A stretch of 18,064 nt of DNA from JAVEVF01 sp034005175 (GTDB lineage Bacteria > Actinomycetota > Coriobacteriia > Anaerosomatales > SLCP01). Positions 6,552-14,812 of the stretch are shown here, one piece after another (within the stretch, counting starts at the first letter, position 1; each line of letters starts with the position of its first letter). The stretch spans positions 1 to 18,064 of the forward strand of contig JAVEVF010000034.1 of NCBI GenBank assembly GCA_034005175.1, in the 5' to 3' direction. The position numbers and the translations under genes are program-made. The notes beneath the pieces are model-generated. The model was not told where the DNA came from and did no database searches. It saw only the letters and a list, made by a program, of their open reading frames with translations.

Positions 6552-7970
6552 TCACTCCTCACCCACGCCGGTCCAGCCCGGCGGCTCGTAGATGCAGTAC
6601 GGTTCCGATTCCAGGTAGTCGCCTGTGATCTCCAGTGCGCGAGCACGACACCCTCCGCAGACAGCCTTGTACTCACACGCACCGCACTTGCCTTTGAGCA
6701 GCGAGTAATCGCGCAAGTCATTGAAGACCTTCGATTCGGTCCATATCTGCGAAAACGGCTTCTCTTTCACACTGCCAAGCTGCATGTTGAAGTAGCCGCA
6801 AGGCTGCAAGTCCCCCACGTGGCTTATGAAGCAGAAGGTGATGCCGCCGAGACAGCCACGCGTCATGGCGTCAAGACCATACTCCTCACGCGTGACCTTC
6901 TTGCCCTCGGCCTTGGCTTTCTGGCGGATGATGCGATAGTAGTGCGGTGCATCCGTGGGCTTGAAGTGCAGCGGCGAGGTCTTCTGCCGCTCATACGCCC
7001 ACTCCAACACGCGCTCGTACTCCTCCGGTGGAAGCTCCTTGTCGAGCAGCTCTTCGCCTCTCCCGGTGGGAACCAGCATGAAGATGTGAAACGCATCCAC
7101 GCCGAGTGACTCGGCAAGGTCGTGGATCTCCTCGATGAGGTGCGCATTGAGCGTGGTGACGGTGGTGTTGATCTGAACGCCCACACCATGGCGCTTGGCT
7201 ATCCTGATGCCCTCGATGGTCGCATCGAAGCAGCCCTGCTCACCACGGAAGCTATCGTGGTCCTCGGCTGTGGGGAAGTCCACGGAGACCGAGATGCGTG
7301 GAATCCTGTGGGCAGCCATCTGCGATGCGATCTCGTCAGTGATGAGCGTGGCATTGGTGCCGATGACCGGCATGGCGCCCTTCTCATGGCAGTAGTCCAC
7401 GATCTCCCAGATGTCCGGCCGCATGAGCGGCTCACCACCCGTGAGGATGATGATGGGGTTGGTGATGGTGGTGATGTCGTCGATGACCTCTTTGATCTTG
7501 CCGAGGGAAAGCTCGCCAGGATAGTGCCCGAACTCGGCGGCCGCACGACAGTGGGCGCATGAGAGGTTGCAGGAACGCGTGATCTCCCACGCGATGATGC
7601 GCGGCGCCTTGATGCCGGTGCGTGCCTCGTACGCAAGTGCAGCTTCGCCCCCGCCGGGTCGGAAGCCCACCGAGCGCGCCCCGCCATGACGCTGCCGTCC
7701 GCCAGGCCCACCCGGCATGCCTGCAGGATGCCCGCCCGGATGCGACCCTGCGGCGTGGGGGTGACCGGAGCCCTCCGATTCCGAAGGCCGAGAGCGGAGG
7801 TCGCCCCCACCCCCGTCCACCCCAATCGGAATGCCGATTCCCACGCCGCCGCACGGCGCCTCGGCATCAGCGATCTCTTGCTCGGTGAGCGTCCCCTCGG
7901 CGCCAACCCCGAACTTCTCTTCGAGTTCGAAGTCAGGACGTGCGTCAGCGTTGCCTACGTCATCGGCCAT
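6552..7970 (-). CDS. ahbD: Radical-SAM heme synthase AhbD (Fe-coproporphyrin III oxidative decarboxylase)
   Basis: This enzyme turns the C2 and C4 propionates of Fe-coproporphyrin III into vinyls, the last step to heme b. The core begins near residue 118 with IAWEITRSCNLSCAHCR, whose C134, C138 and C141 form the CxxxCxxC site for the SAM-binding [4Fe-4S] cluster. ILTGGEPLMRPD (about 175-185) is the GGEP motif. The C-terminus has a SPASM/twitch cluster region: CGACEYKAVCGGC (C429, C432, C438, C441) and C459, with upstream cysteines in GCLGG and PCGY. Unusually, the first about 115 residues form an acidic stretch followed by a Gly/His/Pro-rich run (H70, H72, H77, H81, H95). The ATG has AGGAG nine nt upstream, overlapping the hemB stop. 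The gene is 12 bases after hemB, and its stop lies against the ahbAB start. Confidence 0.9.
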   Translation of the reverse strand: MADDVGNADARPDFELEEKFGVGAEGTLTEQEIADAEAPCGGVGIGIPIGVDGGGGDLRSRPSESEGSGHPHAAGSHPGGHPAGMPGGPGGRQRHGGARSVGFRPGGGEAALAYEARTGIKAPRIIAWEITRSCNLSCAHCRAAAEFGHYPGELSLGKIKEVIDDITTITNPIIILTGGEPLMRPDIWEIVDYCHEKGAMPVIGTNATLITDEIASQMAAHRIPRISVSVDFPTAEDHDSFRGEQGCFDATIEGIRIAKRHGVGVQINTTVTTLNAHLIEEIHDLAESLGVDAFHIFMLVPTGRGEELLDKELPPEEYERVLEWAYERQKTSPLHFKPTDAPHYYRIIRQKAKAEGKKVTREEYGLDAMTRGCLGGITFCFISHVGDLQPCGYFNMQLGSVKEKPFSQIWTESKVFNDLRDYSLLKGKCGACEYKAVCGGCRARALEITGDYLESEPYCIYEPPGWTGVGEE

Positions 7971-7982
7971 AACCAGGCGCTC

Positions 7983-8963
7983 CTAGCTCTCACGCAGCCA
8001 GCGAGCTGCGTCCTTGGCGTGGTAGGTGAGGATGAGGTCGGCACCTGCTCGGCGCATGGAAAGCAGCGTCTCAAGGACGACCCGCTTCTCGTCGATCCAA
8101 CCGGACGATGCAGCGGCCTTCACCATCGCGTACTCACCGCTTACGTTGTATGCGGCGGTGGGATAACCGAACTCGTCTTTCACGCGCCGGATGATGTCCA
8201 TGTAGGAGAGCGCGGGCTTCACCATGACGATGTCAGCACCTTCACCCACATCGAGTGCAACCTCACGCAGCGCTTCCTCGGCGTTTGCGGGGTCCATCTG
8301 ATACGCCCGGCGATCACCGAAGGCGGGCGCGGAATCCGCCGCCTCACGAAACGGCCCGTAGTACGCCGACGCATACTTGGCCGCGTACGACATGATCGGC
8401 ACATCGGTGTACCCCTCGCCATCGAGCGCGGTGCGAATAGCGGCCACTCGGCCATCCATCATGTCGCTTGGAGCCACCATGTCCGCACCAGCCTCGGCGT
8501 GCGAGACGGCGGTGGACGCCAGCATCTCAAGCGTGACATCGTTCATCACGCACCCATGCTCGTCAAGCGCACCGCAATGGCCATGTGAGGTGTACTCGCA
8601 CATGCACACGTCGGTGATGACGTAGAAGTCAGAGTCGTGTGCTTTGATGGCGCGGATGGCCTGTTGAACGATGCCGTCTTCGGCGGACGCACCGCTACCT
8701 GCTTCGTCCTTGATGTCCGGCAGGCCGAAGAGGATGACTGCAGGGATGTTGAGCGACGTGAGCTCGTCGATTTCGGCAGGAAGCTGATCGACGGTTATCT
8801 GGAAGACGCCTGGCATCGAGGAGATCTCGTCGCGCACGCCGGTACCTGTCTTCACGAACAACGGATAGATGAGATCATGCGCGTCCAGTGTTGTCTCGCG
8901 CACCATGGAGCGCAGCGTATCGGTGCGCCGTAGGCGACGCGGACGGTATGCAGGAAACTCCAT
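7983..8963 (-). CDS. hemB: Delta-aminolevulinic acid dehydratase (porphobilinogen synthase)
   Basis: HemB condenses two 5-aminolevulinates into porphobilinogen in the cytoplasm. The protein has 326 residues, the usual length. The zinc site is complete: C120, C122 and C130 in DVCMCEYTSHGHC, so it is a Zn-type rather than Asp-rich Mg-type enzyme. The two Schiff-base lysines are K196 (SYAAKYASAYYGPFR) and K249 (IVMVKPALSY). ATG 8963 is preferred because AGGAGG lies five nt upstream; the adjacent in-frame GTG at 8966 is only two nt from it. This AGGAGG overlaps the TAG stop of the small membrane-protein gene upstream, so the two are probably one transcript. The distance to ahbD is 12 bases. Confidence 0.97.
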   Translation of the reverse strand: MEFPAYRPRRLRRTDTLRSMVRETTLDAHDLIYPLFVKTGTGVRDEISSMPGVFQITVDQLPAEIDELTSLNIPAVILFGLPDIKDEAGSGASAEDGIVQQAIRAIKAHDSDFYVITDVCMCEYTSHGHCGALDEHGCVMNDVTLEMLASTAVSHAEAGADMVAPSDMMDGRVAAIRTALDGEGYTDVPIMSYAAKYASAYYGPFREAADSAPAFGDRRAYQMDPANAEEALREVALDVGEGADIVMVKPALSYMDIIRRVKDEFGYPTAAYNVSGEYAMVKAAASSGWIDEKRVVLETLLSMRRAGADLILTYHAKDAARWLRES

Positions 8964-8972
8964 CACTGCCTC

Positions 8973-9236
8973 CTAGTCAACAAACTCATCGACAGAGATC
9001 ATCGTTTCAACTCTGTCTTGTACAGATCCCTTCGCATCGAGCGTCTCGCGAACAGTCGCTTCCTTCGCTGCACCCGAATCCTGTGCCGTCTGGAACTCCA
9101 CCCACCGCTTGAAGAGCAACACTGCCCAGAGGGCAGCGACGACCATGGTGAGCCAGTAGAGAAGCTGGAGGATGGGGCCGGCATAGTACACGAACTCCTG
9201 AAACGCAGCTTCGACACCCGACTGTGCACCGATCAT
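8973..9236 (-). CDS. Small single-span membrane protein of unknown function
   Basis: I do not recognise this 87-residue protein. It has one strong hydrophobic segment at about residues 20-43 (GPILQLLYWLTMVVAALWAV), flanked by aromatic residues and followed by KRW, which suggests an inner-membrane anchor with the C-terminus in the cytoplasm. The remaining 40 residues are hydrophilic, likely helical, and end in an acidic DEFVD. There are no cysteines and no CxxCH, and only weak resemblance to CcmD-like proteins. It seems real: AAGGAG stands five nt before the ATG, and its stop is merged with the hemB Shine-Dalgarno. A role in anchoring or regulating HemB or the Ahb enzymes is only a guess from position. 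Confidence 0.75.
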   Translation of the reverse strand: MIGAQSGVEAAFQEFVYYAGPILQLLYWLTMVVAALWAVLLFKRWVEFQTAQDSGAAKEATVRETLDAKGSVQDRVETMISVDEFVD

Positions 9237-9308
9237 GCCTGCTCCTTCCCATCACCTGGCGAGATAGGCTCGGCCCTCGACCGCCCGCCCTGATACTGCC
9301 CTCAAACA

Positions 9309-9342
9309 GTCGAGGCGCCCCGCAACCGCGGACCGCCTCGAC
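9309..9342 (-). terminator. Hairpin downstream of tRNA-Ala
   Basis: Nine-base arms GTCGAGGCG and CGCCTCGAC match exactly, with an inner CCGC/GCGG stem. The hairpin starts 10 bases after the tRNA CCA end. On the minus strand it is followed by TGTTTG, a weak T-rich tail. It is probably a terminator or processing structure separating the tRNA from the hemB group. Confidence 0.5.
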
Positions 9343-9352
9343 ATCACTATCT

Positions 9353-9428
9353 TGGTGGAGACGAGCGGATTCGAACCGCCGACCTCTGCCGTGCGAAGGC
9401 AGCGCTCTCCCAACTGAGCCACGTCCCC
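9353..9428 (-). tRNA. tRNA-Ala (anticodon CGC)
   Basis: The minus strand folds as a complete 76-nt tRNA. The acceptor stem is GGGGACG with CGTCTCC and contains the G3:U70 pair that specifies alanine. The anticodon stem-loop is CTGCC-TTCGCAC-GGCAG, giving anticodon CGC for the codon GCG. The T-arm has the GGTTCGAATCC core, and CCA is encoded (9353-9355). It lies between ahbC and the small membrane-protein gene, on the same strand. A promoter-like sequence lies upstream and a hairpin downstream, so it may be an independent unit. Confidence 0.97.
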
Positions 9429-9458
9429 ATGTCGCCCACTGCGAAAGCGAGCCACAAT

Positions 9459-9487
9459 AGAATGCCGAGCGTAACGCTCGTTGTCAA
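9459..9487 (-). promoter_or_regulatory. Promoter for tRNA-Ala, with a dyad in the spacer
   Basis: A perfect -35 TTGACA (9487-9482) is followed after 17 nt by CATTCT (9464-9459); an alternative -10, TCTATT, would give a 20-nt spacer. The spacer holds the hairpin CGAGCG-TTA-CGCTCG (9466-9480). That hairpin could instead be the ahbC terminator, since it follows the ahbC stop by about 30 bases. Confidence 0.5.
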
Positions 9488-9511
9488 ACCTGATAGGCAC
9501 CTGCGCCCTCG

Positions 9512-10789
9512 CTAGTCGGTCTCCCCGCCGACGGGAACACCGCTTTCGACGGCGAGCTCTGCCTCCGTGCGGTCGGCCATATCCGCGAGCTCGTTCAATC
9601 CGATCTCCTCGTCGGTGAGGTAGCACGCGGGATCAGGGGCCCACAGGTCGCCCGTAGCGGCCTCGGCACGCACGCGGAAGTTGCCGCCACAGATTGAAAG
9701 CCAGGTACACTCGGCACAGCGACCTTTCACATGGGGCCGCTTATCCTTGAGCTTGGCCATGAGCTCGCTCTTCTCAGTCTCACCTGAGACATCCGTCCAG
9801 ATCTCTGAGAACGGGCGCTGGCGTACGTTGCCGAAGGAGAAATGACGCCAGAACTGGTCAGCGTACACCTCGCCGTTCCATGACACGCATGCGATACCAT
9901 TGCCGCTCGAGTTGCCCTGGTTCCACTGAAGCAACTGCAAGACCTGCTCGGCACGCGCGGGATCCTCCTTGAGGAGCTCCATGTAGACGAAAGGTCCATC
10001 GGCGTGGTTATCCACGGTGAGGATCTCGGGCGTGAGGCCGTCATCGAACATCTCTTTCGTGAGGTCCATGATGAGCCGCACGGCTTTGCGTGTCTCTTCG
10101 TGGTCGAGGTCCTCTTTCATGAGCTCTGAGCCGCGGCCCGTGTACACGAGGTGGTAGAAGCACGCCCGAGGAATGTTCTCCTCACGCATCACCTTGAAGA
10201 TCTCAGGGATGTCTTGCCAGTTGCGCTTGTTGATGGTCATGCGCAAGCCAACCTTGATGCCAGCGTCTCGCGAGTTGCGGATACCAGCGATGGCCTTGTC
10301 AAATGAGCCGGAGATGCCGCGAAACTTGTCGTGCGTGGCCGCGCCACCGTCCAAAGAGACTCCCACGTACGAGAGACCGACCTCGGCATACTGCTTCGCC
10401 TTCTCAGCCGTGATGAGCGTGCCGTTCGTAGAGATGACGACCCGCATGCCCTTGCTCTTCGCATAGTGCATGAGCTCCACGAGGTCCTTGCGAATCGTGG
10501 GCTCACCGCCGCTGAAGAGCAGCACGGGTGCACCGAAGGCGGCCAGGTCGTCAATCATGGACTTGGCTTCCTCGGTGTTCATCTCACCTGTGTAGTCACG
10601 ATCCTCGGACTGAGCATAGCAGTGCACGCACTTCAGATTGCAGCGCTGAGTGCAGTTCCACACGACCACCGGCTTCTTGTCGCGAGCGAACTGCAGAAGC
10701 TCGCTCGGCAGCTTGGCCGAGTCACGGTCGTAGCGCAGCACATCGCCGGGCTCGACAGCGCCACAGTACAGTTTCGAGATGCCTATCAT
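9512..10789 (-). CDS. ahbC: Radical-SAM 12,18-didecarboxysiroheme deacetylase AhbC
   Basis: AhbC removes the two C2 and C7 acetate groups of 12,18-didecarboxysiroheme, giving Fe-coproporphyrin III. The 425-residue protein opens with MIGISKLYCG and then has VVVWNCTQRCNLKCVHCY. C50, C54 and C57 form the radical-SAM CxxxCxxC site. LLFSGGEPTIRKDL carries the GGEP motif, and the C-terminal SPASM-like region has cysteines in GRCAECTWLSICGGN and DPACYL. The N-terminus and core are the AhbC/NirJ type; linkage to the other heme b genes and absence of nirS or nirF favours AhbC over NirJ. ATG 10789 has an AAAGGA upstream and gives the family N-terminus; an in-frame start 138 bases upstream would run into cobA-hemD. 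The gap after cobA-hemD is 49 bases. Confidence 0.92.
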   Translation of the reverse strand: MIGISKLYCGAVEPGDVLRYDRDSAKLPSELLQFARDKKPVVVWNCTQRCNLKCVHCYAQSEDRDYTGEMNTEEAKSMIDDLAAFGAPVLLFSGGEPTIRKDLVELMHYAKSKGMRVVISTNGTLITAEKAKQYAEVGLSYVGVSLDGGAATHDKFRGISGSFDKAIAGIRNSRDAGIKVGLRMTINKRNWQDIPEIFKVMREENIPRACFYHLVYTGRGSELMKEDLDHEETRKAVRLIMDLTKEMFDDGLTPEILTVDNHADGPFVYMELLKEDPARAEQVLQLLQWNQGNSSGNGIACVSWNGEVYADQFWRHFSFGNVRQRPFSEIWTDVSGETEKSELMAKLKDKRPHVKGRCAECTWLSICGGNFRVRAEAATGDLWAPDPACYLTDEEIGLNELADMADRTEAELAVESGVPVGGETD

Positions 10790-10838
10790 GTGCGAGTTCC
10801 TTTCTCGTCGCGCCCCCGCCAACGGCGCATCATATGTG

Positions 10839-12377
10839 CTACTCGGCGTCGGCGGGCGCGATGTGCGCCACCACGGCGTCGACCAGTCCAGGAATGGTGT
10901 ACTCCTCAGCCTCCACGCCGACCTCAAGCCCGAGATCGCGCGCAGTCTGGGAGGTTATGGGGCCGATGGATGCGACAAGCGCGTGTTCCATCGTGGCCGC
11001 GATGTCAGTGTTCTCCGTGAGGCTCATGAAGTTCTTCACTGTGGAAGATGACGTGAAGGTGATGATGTCGATCGTACCTTCCGCCAGGCGCGTGAGTGCG
11101 TTCATCTCACCAGCACCCAGCACCGTTCGATAGACTGGCACGACATCGACGAGCGCACCGCGTTCCCGCAGTGTCTCGGGGAGCACCTCTCGCGCCTCTA
11201 GTGCGCGCGCTATGAGAATGCGCGTGCCCTCGCCCGCGCCACGCTCGCACAACCCTTCGATCACGCCCTCGGCCACGTACTCATCGGGTACGTAGTCCGG
11301 ACGAATGCCGTGAGCCATGCACCGTGCCGCAGTGGCTGGCCCGATGGCAGCCACGCGGCATCCAGCAAGCGCGCGTGCGTCGGTGTCCATCTCCTCCAAA
11401 CGCACGAAGAACTGATCCACACCGTTCACCGAGGTGAACACAGCCCAGTCGTACACCTCGAGGTTGCGAATGGCTTCATCGACTGGCGTCCAGTCTTCGG
11501 GGTCGATGATCTTGATGGTGGGAAACTCCAGGACCTCGGCGCCAAGCTCGATGAACCGCTCGGTGAGATCGGAGGCCTGTGCGCGTGAGCGCGTGACGAT
11601 GACGGTCTTGCCGAAGAGCGGCTTGTTCTCGAACCATGCGAGTTGCTCACGCAACTTCACCACCTCGCCCACGATGGTGATGGCCGGCGCCTTGAACCCC
11701 ACGGCCTCTGCCTTCTGCGCGATGTCGCCGAGCGTACCCACGAGCGTCTCTTGTCGAGGCGTGGTGCCCCAACGTACTAGCGCGACGGGGGTATCGGCCG
11801 CGCGCCCGAAGGTCATGAGGCGTTCGGTGATGATGGGCAGGTTCTTGATGCCCATGAAGAAGCAGATCGTGCCCACGGCGGTCGCGAGGTGCTCCCAGTT
11901 GACGTCCGTAGTCTCTTTCGTGGGGTCCTCGTGGCCTGTGACAAACGCCATGTCCGTGGTGATGCCACGGTGGGTGACGGGGATGCCTGCATACGCAGGT
12001 GCCGCATAGCCACTGCTCACGCCAGGAACGACCTCGAAGGGTATGTCGTGCGCATGCAGTGCGAGCGCCTCTTCGCCACCGCGTCCGAAGATGAACGGAT
12101 CGCCGCCTTTGAGGCGCGCTACCACCTTGCCGCTGCCCTCGAGCGCCTTCTTGACCAAGAGGGCGTTGATCTCGTCTTGTGTGACGTGCTGCGAAAAACC
12201 CTTCTTGCCGACGTAGATGAACTCTGCATCGCCAGCCGCGGCAGCAAGAAACCGCGGATTGGCAAGGTAGTCATAGACGACTACCTCGGCCTTGGCCATG
12301 CACTCCAGTCCTTTGATGGTCATGAGACCTGGATCGCCCGGGCCTGCACCGATCAGATAGACTATGGGATCTCCCAT
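10839..12377 (-). CDS. cobA-hemD: Uroporphyrinogen-III C-methyltransferase / uroporphyrinogen-III synthase fusion (CobA-HemD)
   Basis: A 512-residue two-domain enzyme. Residues about 4-245 are the SAM-dependent methyltransferase, with GAGPGDPGLMT (10-20), VVYDYLANP and LKGGDPFIFGRGGEE (89-103); it methylates uroporphyrinogen III at C2 and C7 to precorrin-2. Residues about 256-505 are HemD, beginning at KTVIVTRSRAQ and including FTSVNGVDQFF and TFTSSSTVKNF; it cyclises hydroxymethylbilane to uroporphyrinogen III. The fusion is common among anaerobes. Having both activities in one chain fits flow to siroheme and the Ahb pathway. ATG 12377 has AGGAGG four nt upstream and is preferred over the preceding TTG. 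A gap of 85 bases separates it from hemC; no clear promoter or terminator was seen there. Confidence 0.96.
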   Translation of the reverse strand: MGDPIVYLIGAGPGDPGLMTIKGLECMAKAEVVVYDYLANPRFLAAAAGDAEFIYVGKKGFSQHVTQDEINALLVKKALEGSGKVVARLKGGDPFIFGRGGEEALALHAHDIPFEVVPGVSSGYAAPAYAGIPVTHRGITTDMAFVTGHEDPTKETTDVNWEHLATAVGTICFFMGIKNLPIITERLMTFGRAADTPVALVRWGTTPRQETLVGTLGDIAQKAEAVGFKAPAITIVGEVVKLREQLAWFENKPLFGKTVIVTRSRAQASDLTERFIELGAEVLEFPTIKIIDPEDWTPVDEAIRNLEVYDWAVFTSVNGVDQFFVRLEEMDTDARALAGCRVAAIGPATAARCMAHGIRPDYVPDEYVAEGVIEGLCERGAGEGTRILIARALEAREVLPETLRERGALVDVVPVYRTVLGAGEMNALTRLAEGTIDIITFTSSSTVKNFMSLTENTDIAATMEHALVASIGPITSQTARDLGLEVGVEAEEYTIPGLVDAVVAHIAPADAE

Positions 12378-12462
12378 CAAACCTCCTCGTTCCGTGTCTG
12401 ATCAAGTAGTGTTCACTCGCACAGCTGCCGGGCAGTGCGTTGGTCTGTTATGACGCTTGTTC

Positions 12463-13437
12463 TCACGTCTCCAGCAGACCGTCTATCCTACCTCCGGAAG
12501 CGTCCGCTGCCCCACGAATCTGCTCGAGGATCTCGCGTGCCCCCATGCCGAGCAACGCGTCAACCATCTGTGTGCCCAGCATCGCTGGCGAAGCGATGTC
12601 ACCCTCAAGACGGTGGCGGAGAATGGTATCACCGCCGAGGGAGCCTACGACCCCGTCCATGACGAAGACACCACCCTCGACACGCGCGTAGCCACCGATG
12701 GGCACCTGACACCCGCCCTCGAGTTGGCGCATGACAACACGCTCTGCAAGCACGCACGCGTAGGTCTCCGTGTGGTTGAGCTTCTCGCACGCCTCGGCCA
12801 TGAACCTGTCATCCTCGCGAATCTCCACGCCGATGGCACCTTGTCCCACCGCAGGCACCATCTGGTGCGGCGAGATGTAGTGTGAGATGCGTTCCGCCCA
12901 GCCCATGCGAGTGATGCCGGCGCTGGCGAGGATGACGGCGTCAACCTCGCCTTCCTCAGCCTTGCGCATGCGTGTGTCAAGATTGCCGCGCACATCTACG
13001 ATCTCCAGGTCAGGGCGCAACGCCAGCACCTGGCTGCGTCGGCGCAAGCTGCTGGTGCCCAGCCGCGCACCCTGCGGGAGCGTATCGAGATCATAGCCCG
13101 CGCCAGATACGATGGCGTCGCGAGGGTCGACACGCGCTGGCGTCGCCCCGATGCGACATCCCTCAGGCAGCTCAGTGGGAACATCTTTCATCGAGTGCAC
13201 CGCGAGGTCGACCGAACCGGCCAGAAGCTCGACCTCGATCTCCTTGGTGAACAGTCCCTTGCCGCCGACCTTGGCAAGCGGCACGTCGAGGATCTTGTCG
13301 CCAGTGGTCTTGATGACCTTCAGCTCGACTGGCAGGCCCGTGATCTCGGTGAGAAGGTCCTTGATGTAGTTGGATTGCCACAGGGCGAGCTTGCTGCCCC
13401 GGGTTCCGATCGTAAGCTTCTCGCGACTAGCAGCCAA
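12463..13437 (-). CDS. hemC: Porphobilinogen deaminase (hydroxymethylbilane synthase)
   Basis: HemC joins four porphobilinogens into hydroxymethylbilane. All family landmarks are present: LTIGTRGSKLALWQ near the start, HSMKDVP with the catalytic aspartate (about D85), the LGTSSLRRRSQ anion-binding segment, and the GGCQVPIG cysteine (about C243) that holds the dipyrromethane cofactor. The start is best placed at the TTG at 13437-13435, giving 324 residues. It overlaps the last 11 bases of hemA, with GGGAG six nt and AGGAG 13 nt upstream. The only upstream ATG in frame (13554) would add a basic non-family stretch lying inside hemA. The overlap suggests coupled translation with hemA. The product is slightly longer than the typical 305-315 residues. 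Confidence 0.95.
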   Translation of the reverse strand: MAASREKLTIGTRGSKLALWQSNYIKDLLTEITGLPVELKVIKTTGDKILDVPLAKVGGKGLFTKEIEVELLAGSVDLAVHSMKDVPTELPEGCRIGATPARVDPRDAIVSGAGYDLDTLPQGARLGTSSLRRRSQVLALRPDLEIVDVRGNLDTRMRKAEEGEVDAVILASAGITRMGWAERISHYISPHQMVPAVGQGAIGVEIREDDRFMAEACEKLNHTETYACVLAERVVMRQLEGGCQVPIGGYARVEGGVFVMDGVVGSLGGDTILRHRLEGDIASPAMLGTQMVDALLGMGAREILEQIRGAADASGGRIDGLLET

Positions 13438-14812
13438 TCGTGTCTCCCATCTCCTTCTTCGCTGCCTTCTCTGCAGCGCGTTCGGCAACCTTCTCGGCTT
13501 TGCCGAGCAGTGTCCGGATGAGGCCGGTGTGGGGACCAGCCACCTCGGGGCCATCTAGCCCGTACAGGAAGCGGGCTGCCTCGATGTAGTCGTAGCCATC
13601 CTTCTCGCCTGCCACGGCCTTGAGCCGAGCAGTGGGCCCGTGAAGCATCTTGTTTACGATGGAGGAGGTGAGTTGCTCGACGGTCTGCAACTCTCGCTCT
13701 GACAGACCCCCGAGGCGCTTCAGCGCCTTTTGCATCTCGGCGCCGCGTATCTGCTCGGCTTTCGCTCGCAGGGCGGCCACAGTCGGAACCACTTCCATCG
13801 ACTCGGTCCAACGTTCGAAGGCCACCATCTCCTCGGCGATGATGACCTCGGCACGGCGCGCCTCACGCAAGCGTTCCTCGATATTGGCCTCTACCACGTC
13901 GTTGAGATCATCGATGTCGTACAGAAAGACATCTGCGAGTTCGTTGACGGCGGGATCTATGTCGCGTGGAACAGCGATGTCGATAAGGAAGAGCGGATTT
14001 CCCTTCCGGCCCTTGAGCGCCGCCGCAACCTGCTCTTTGGTGATGACGAAGTGGTTTGCTGCCGTCGAGGAGATGACGATGTCGGCTTCCTGCATGCGTT
14101 CGAAGAGCTCGTCATAGCGGATCGCCGAGCCGCAGAAGCGGCATGCGAGTTCCTCGGCACGCTCGAAGGTGCGGTTAGCCACAAGCACGGTCTTCACGCC
14201 ATTACACATGAGGTGCTTGGCGGTGAGCTCGCTCATCTTGCCAGCCCCGAGGATGAGCACGGTGCGGCCTTCGAGGGTGTCAAAGACCTTCTTGGCAAGC
14301 TCGATGGCGGCGTAGCTGATGGAGACCGCGTTCTCGCCGATATTGGTCTCGTTGCGCACGCGCTTGCCGACCTCGAAGCTCTGACGGAAGAGCTTGTTGA
14401 AGACGCGCCCCGCGGCGTTGTGAGCAAACGCGTGCTCGTATGCTTCTTTCACCTGGCCAAGAATCTGCGCTTCTCCCACAACCATGGAGTCAAGCGATGC
14501 CACCACCATGAACAGATGGCGCACTACCGCCTCTCCCTCAAGAAAGTACAGGTAGCGCGCCAGCTCACGCCTATCGAGGTCGTGATAGTCGGCAAGGAAG
14601 TCGACGATGGTATTTTGACCATCGCCATCTGTCGCGGTCACTGCATAGATCTCTGTGCGATTGCAGGTGGAAAGCACTACCGCCTCTGCCACTTCGGGAG
14701 TGCCGAGCAGGAGCGAGTGCGCCTCCTCCTGCCGATGGGCCGGGAACGTGAGTTTCTCGCGTATCTCGACTGGCGCTGTCTTGTGACTAAGCCCCACGAG
14801 CGTCAGATGCAT
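13427..14812 (-). CDS. hemA: Glutamyl-tRNA reductase
   Basis: HemA reduces glutamyl-tRNA(Glu) with NADPH to glutamate-1-semialdehyde, the committed step and usual control point of C5 tetrapyrrole synthesis. The 461-residue protein begins MHLTLVGLSHKTAPVEIREKL. The catalytic cysteine is C50 in VVLSTCNRTEIY, and a Rossmann NADPH site has ILGAGKMSELTAKHL. A C-terminal helical dimerisation region contains LKRLGGLSERE and KMLHGPTARLKA. The C-terminus has a Lys/Ala/Glu-rich tail. The ATG is the first possible start, as an in-frame TGA lies just upstream. The Shine-Dalgarno is weak and far (GAGG, about 13 nt), which may matter given the structured leader upstream. It is co-directional and overlapping with hemC. 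Confidence 0.97.
   Translation of the reverse strand: MHLTLVGLSHKTAPVEIREKLTFPAHRQEEAHSLLLGTPEVAEAVVLSTCNRTEIYAVTATDGDGQNTIVDFLADYHDLDRRELARYLYFLEGEAVVRHLFMVVASLDSMVVGEAQILGQVKEAYEHAFAHNAAGRVFNKLFRQSFEVGKRVRNETNIGENAVSISYAAIELAKKVFDTLEGRTVLILGAGKMSELTAKHLMCNGVKTVLVANRTFERAEELACRFCGSAIRYDELFERMQEADIVISSTAANHFVITKEQVAAALKGRKGNPLFLIDIAVPRDIDPAVNELADVFLYDIDDLNDVVEANIEERLREARRAEVIIAEEMVAFERWTESMEVVPTVAALRAKAEQIRGAEMQKALKRLGGLSERELQTVEQLTSSIVNKMLHGPTARLKAVAGEKDGYDYIEAARFLYGLDGPEVAGPHTGLIRTLLGKAEKVAERAAEKAAKKEMGDTIGC

Noticed and set aside
5668..6591. A 307-codon open frame on the plus strand across ahbAB
   Set aside because: It is antisense to the well-supported ahbAB gene and has no recognisable features.
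9512..10789. Assignment of this radical-SAM gene to NirJ (heme d1)
   Set aside because: NirJ and AhbC are close, but no nirS, nirF, nirE or nirN is present and AhbD is; the heme b role is more economical.
10790..10927. ahbC starting upstream at 10927
   Set aside because: The extension lies inside the HemD coding end and has no family similarity, while ATG 10789 has a good ribosome-binding site and gives the expected MIGISKLYCG start.
13438..13554. hemC starting at the ATG at 13554
   Set aside because: The extra 39 residues are basic, unlike the family, and overlie the conserved end of hemA in another frame.
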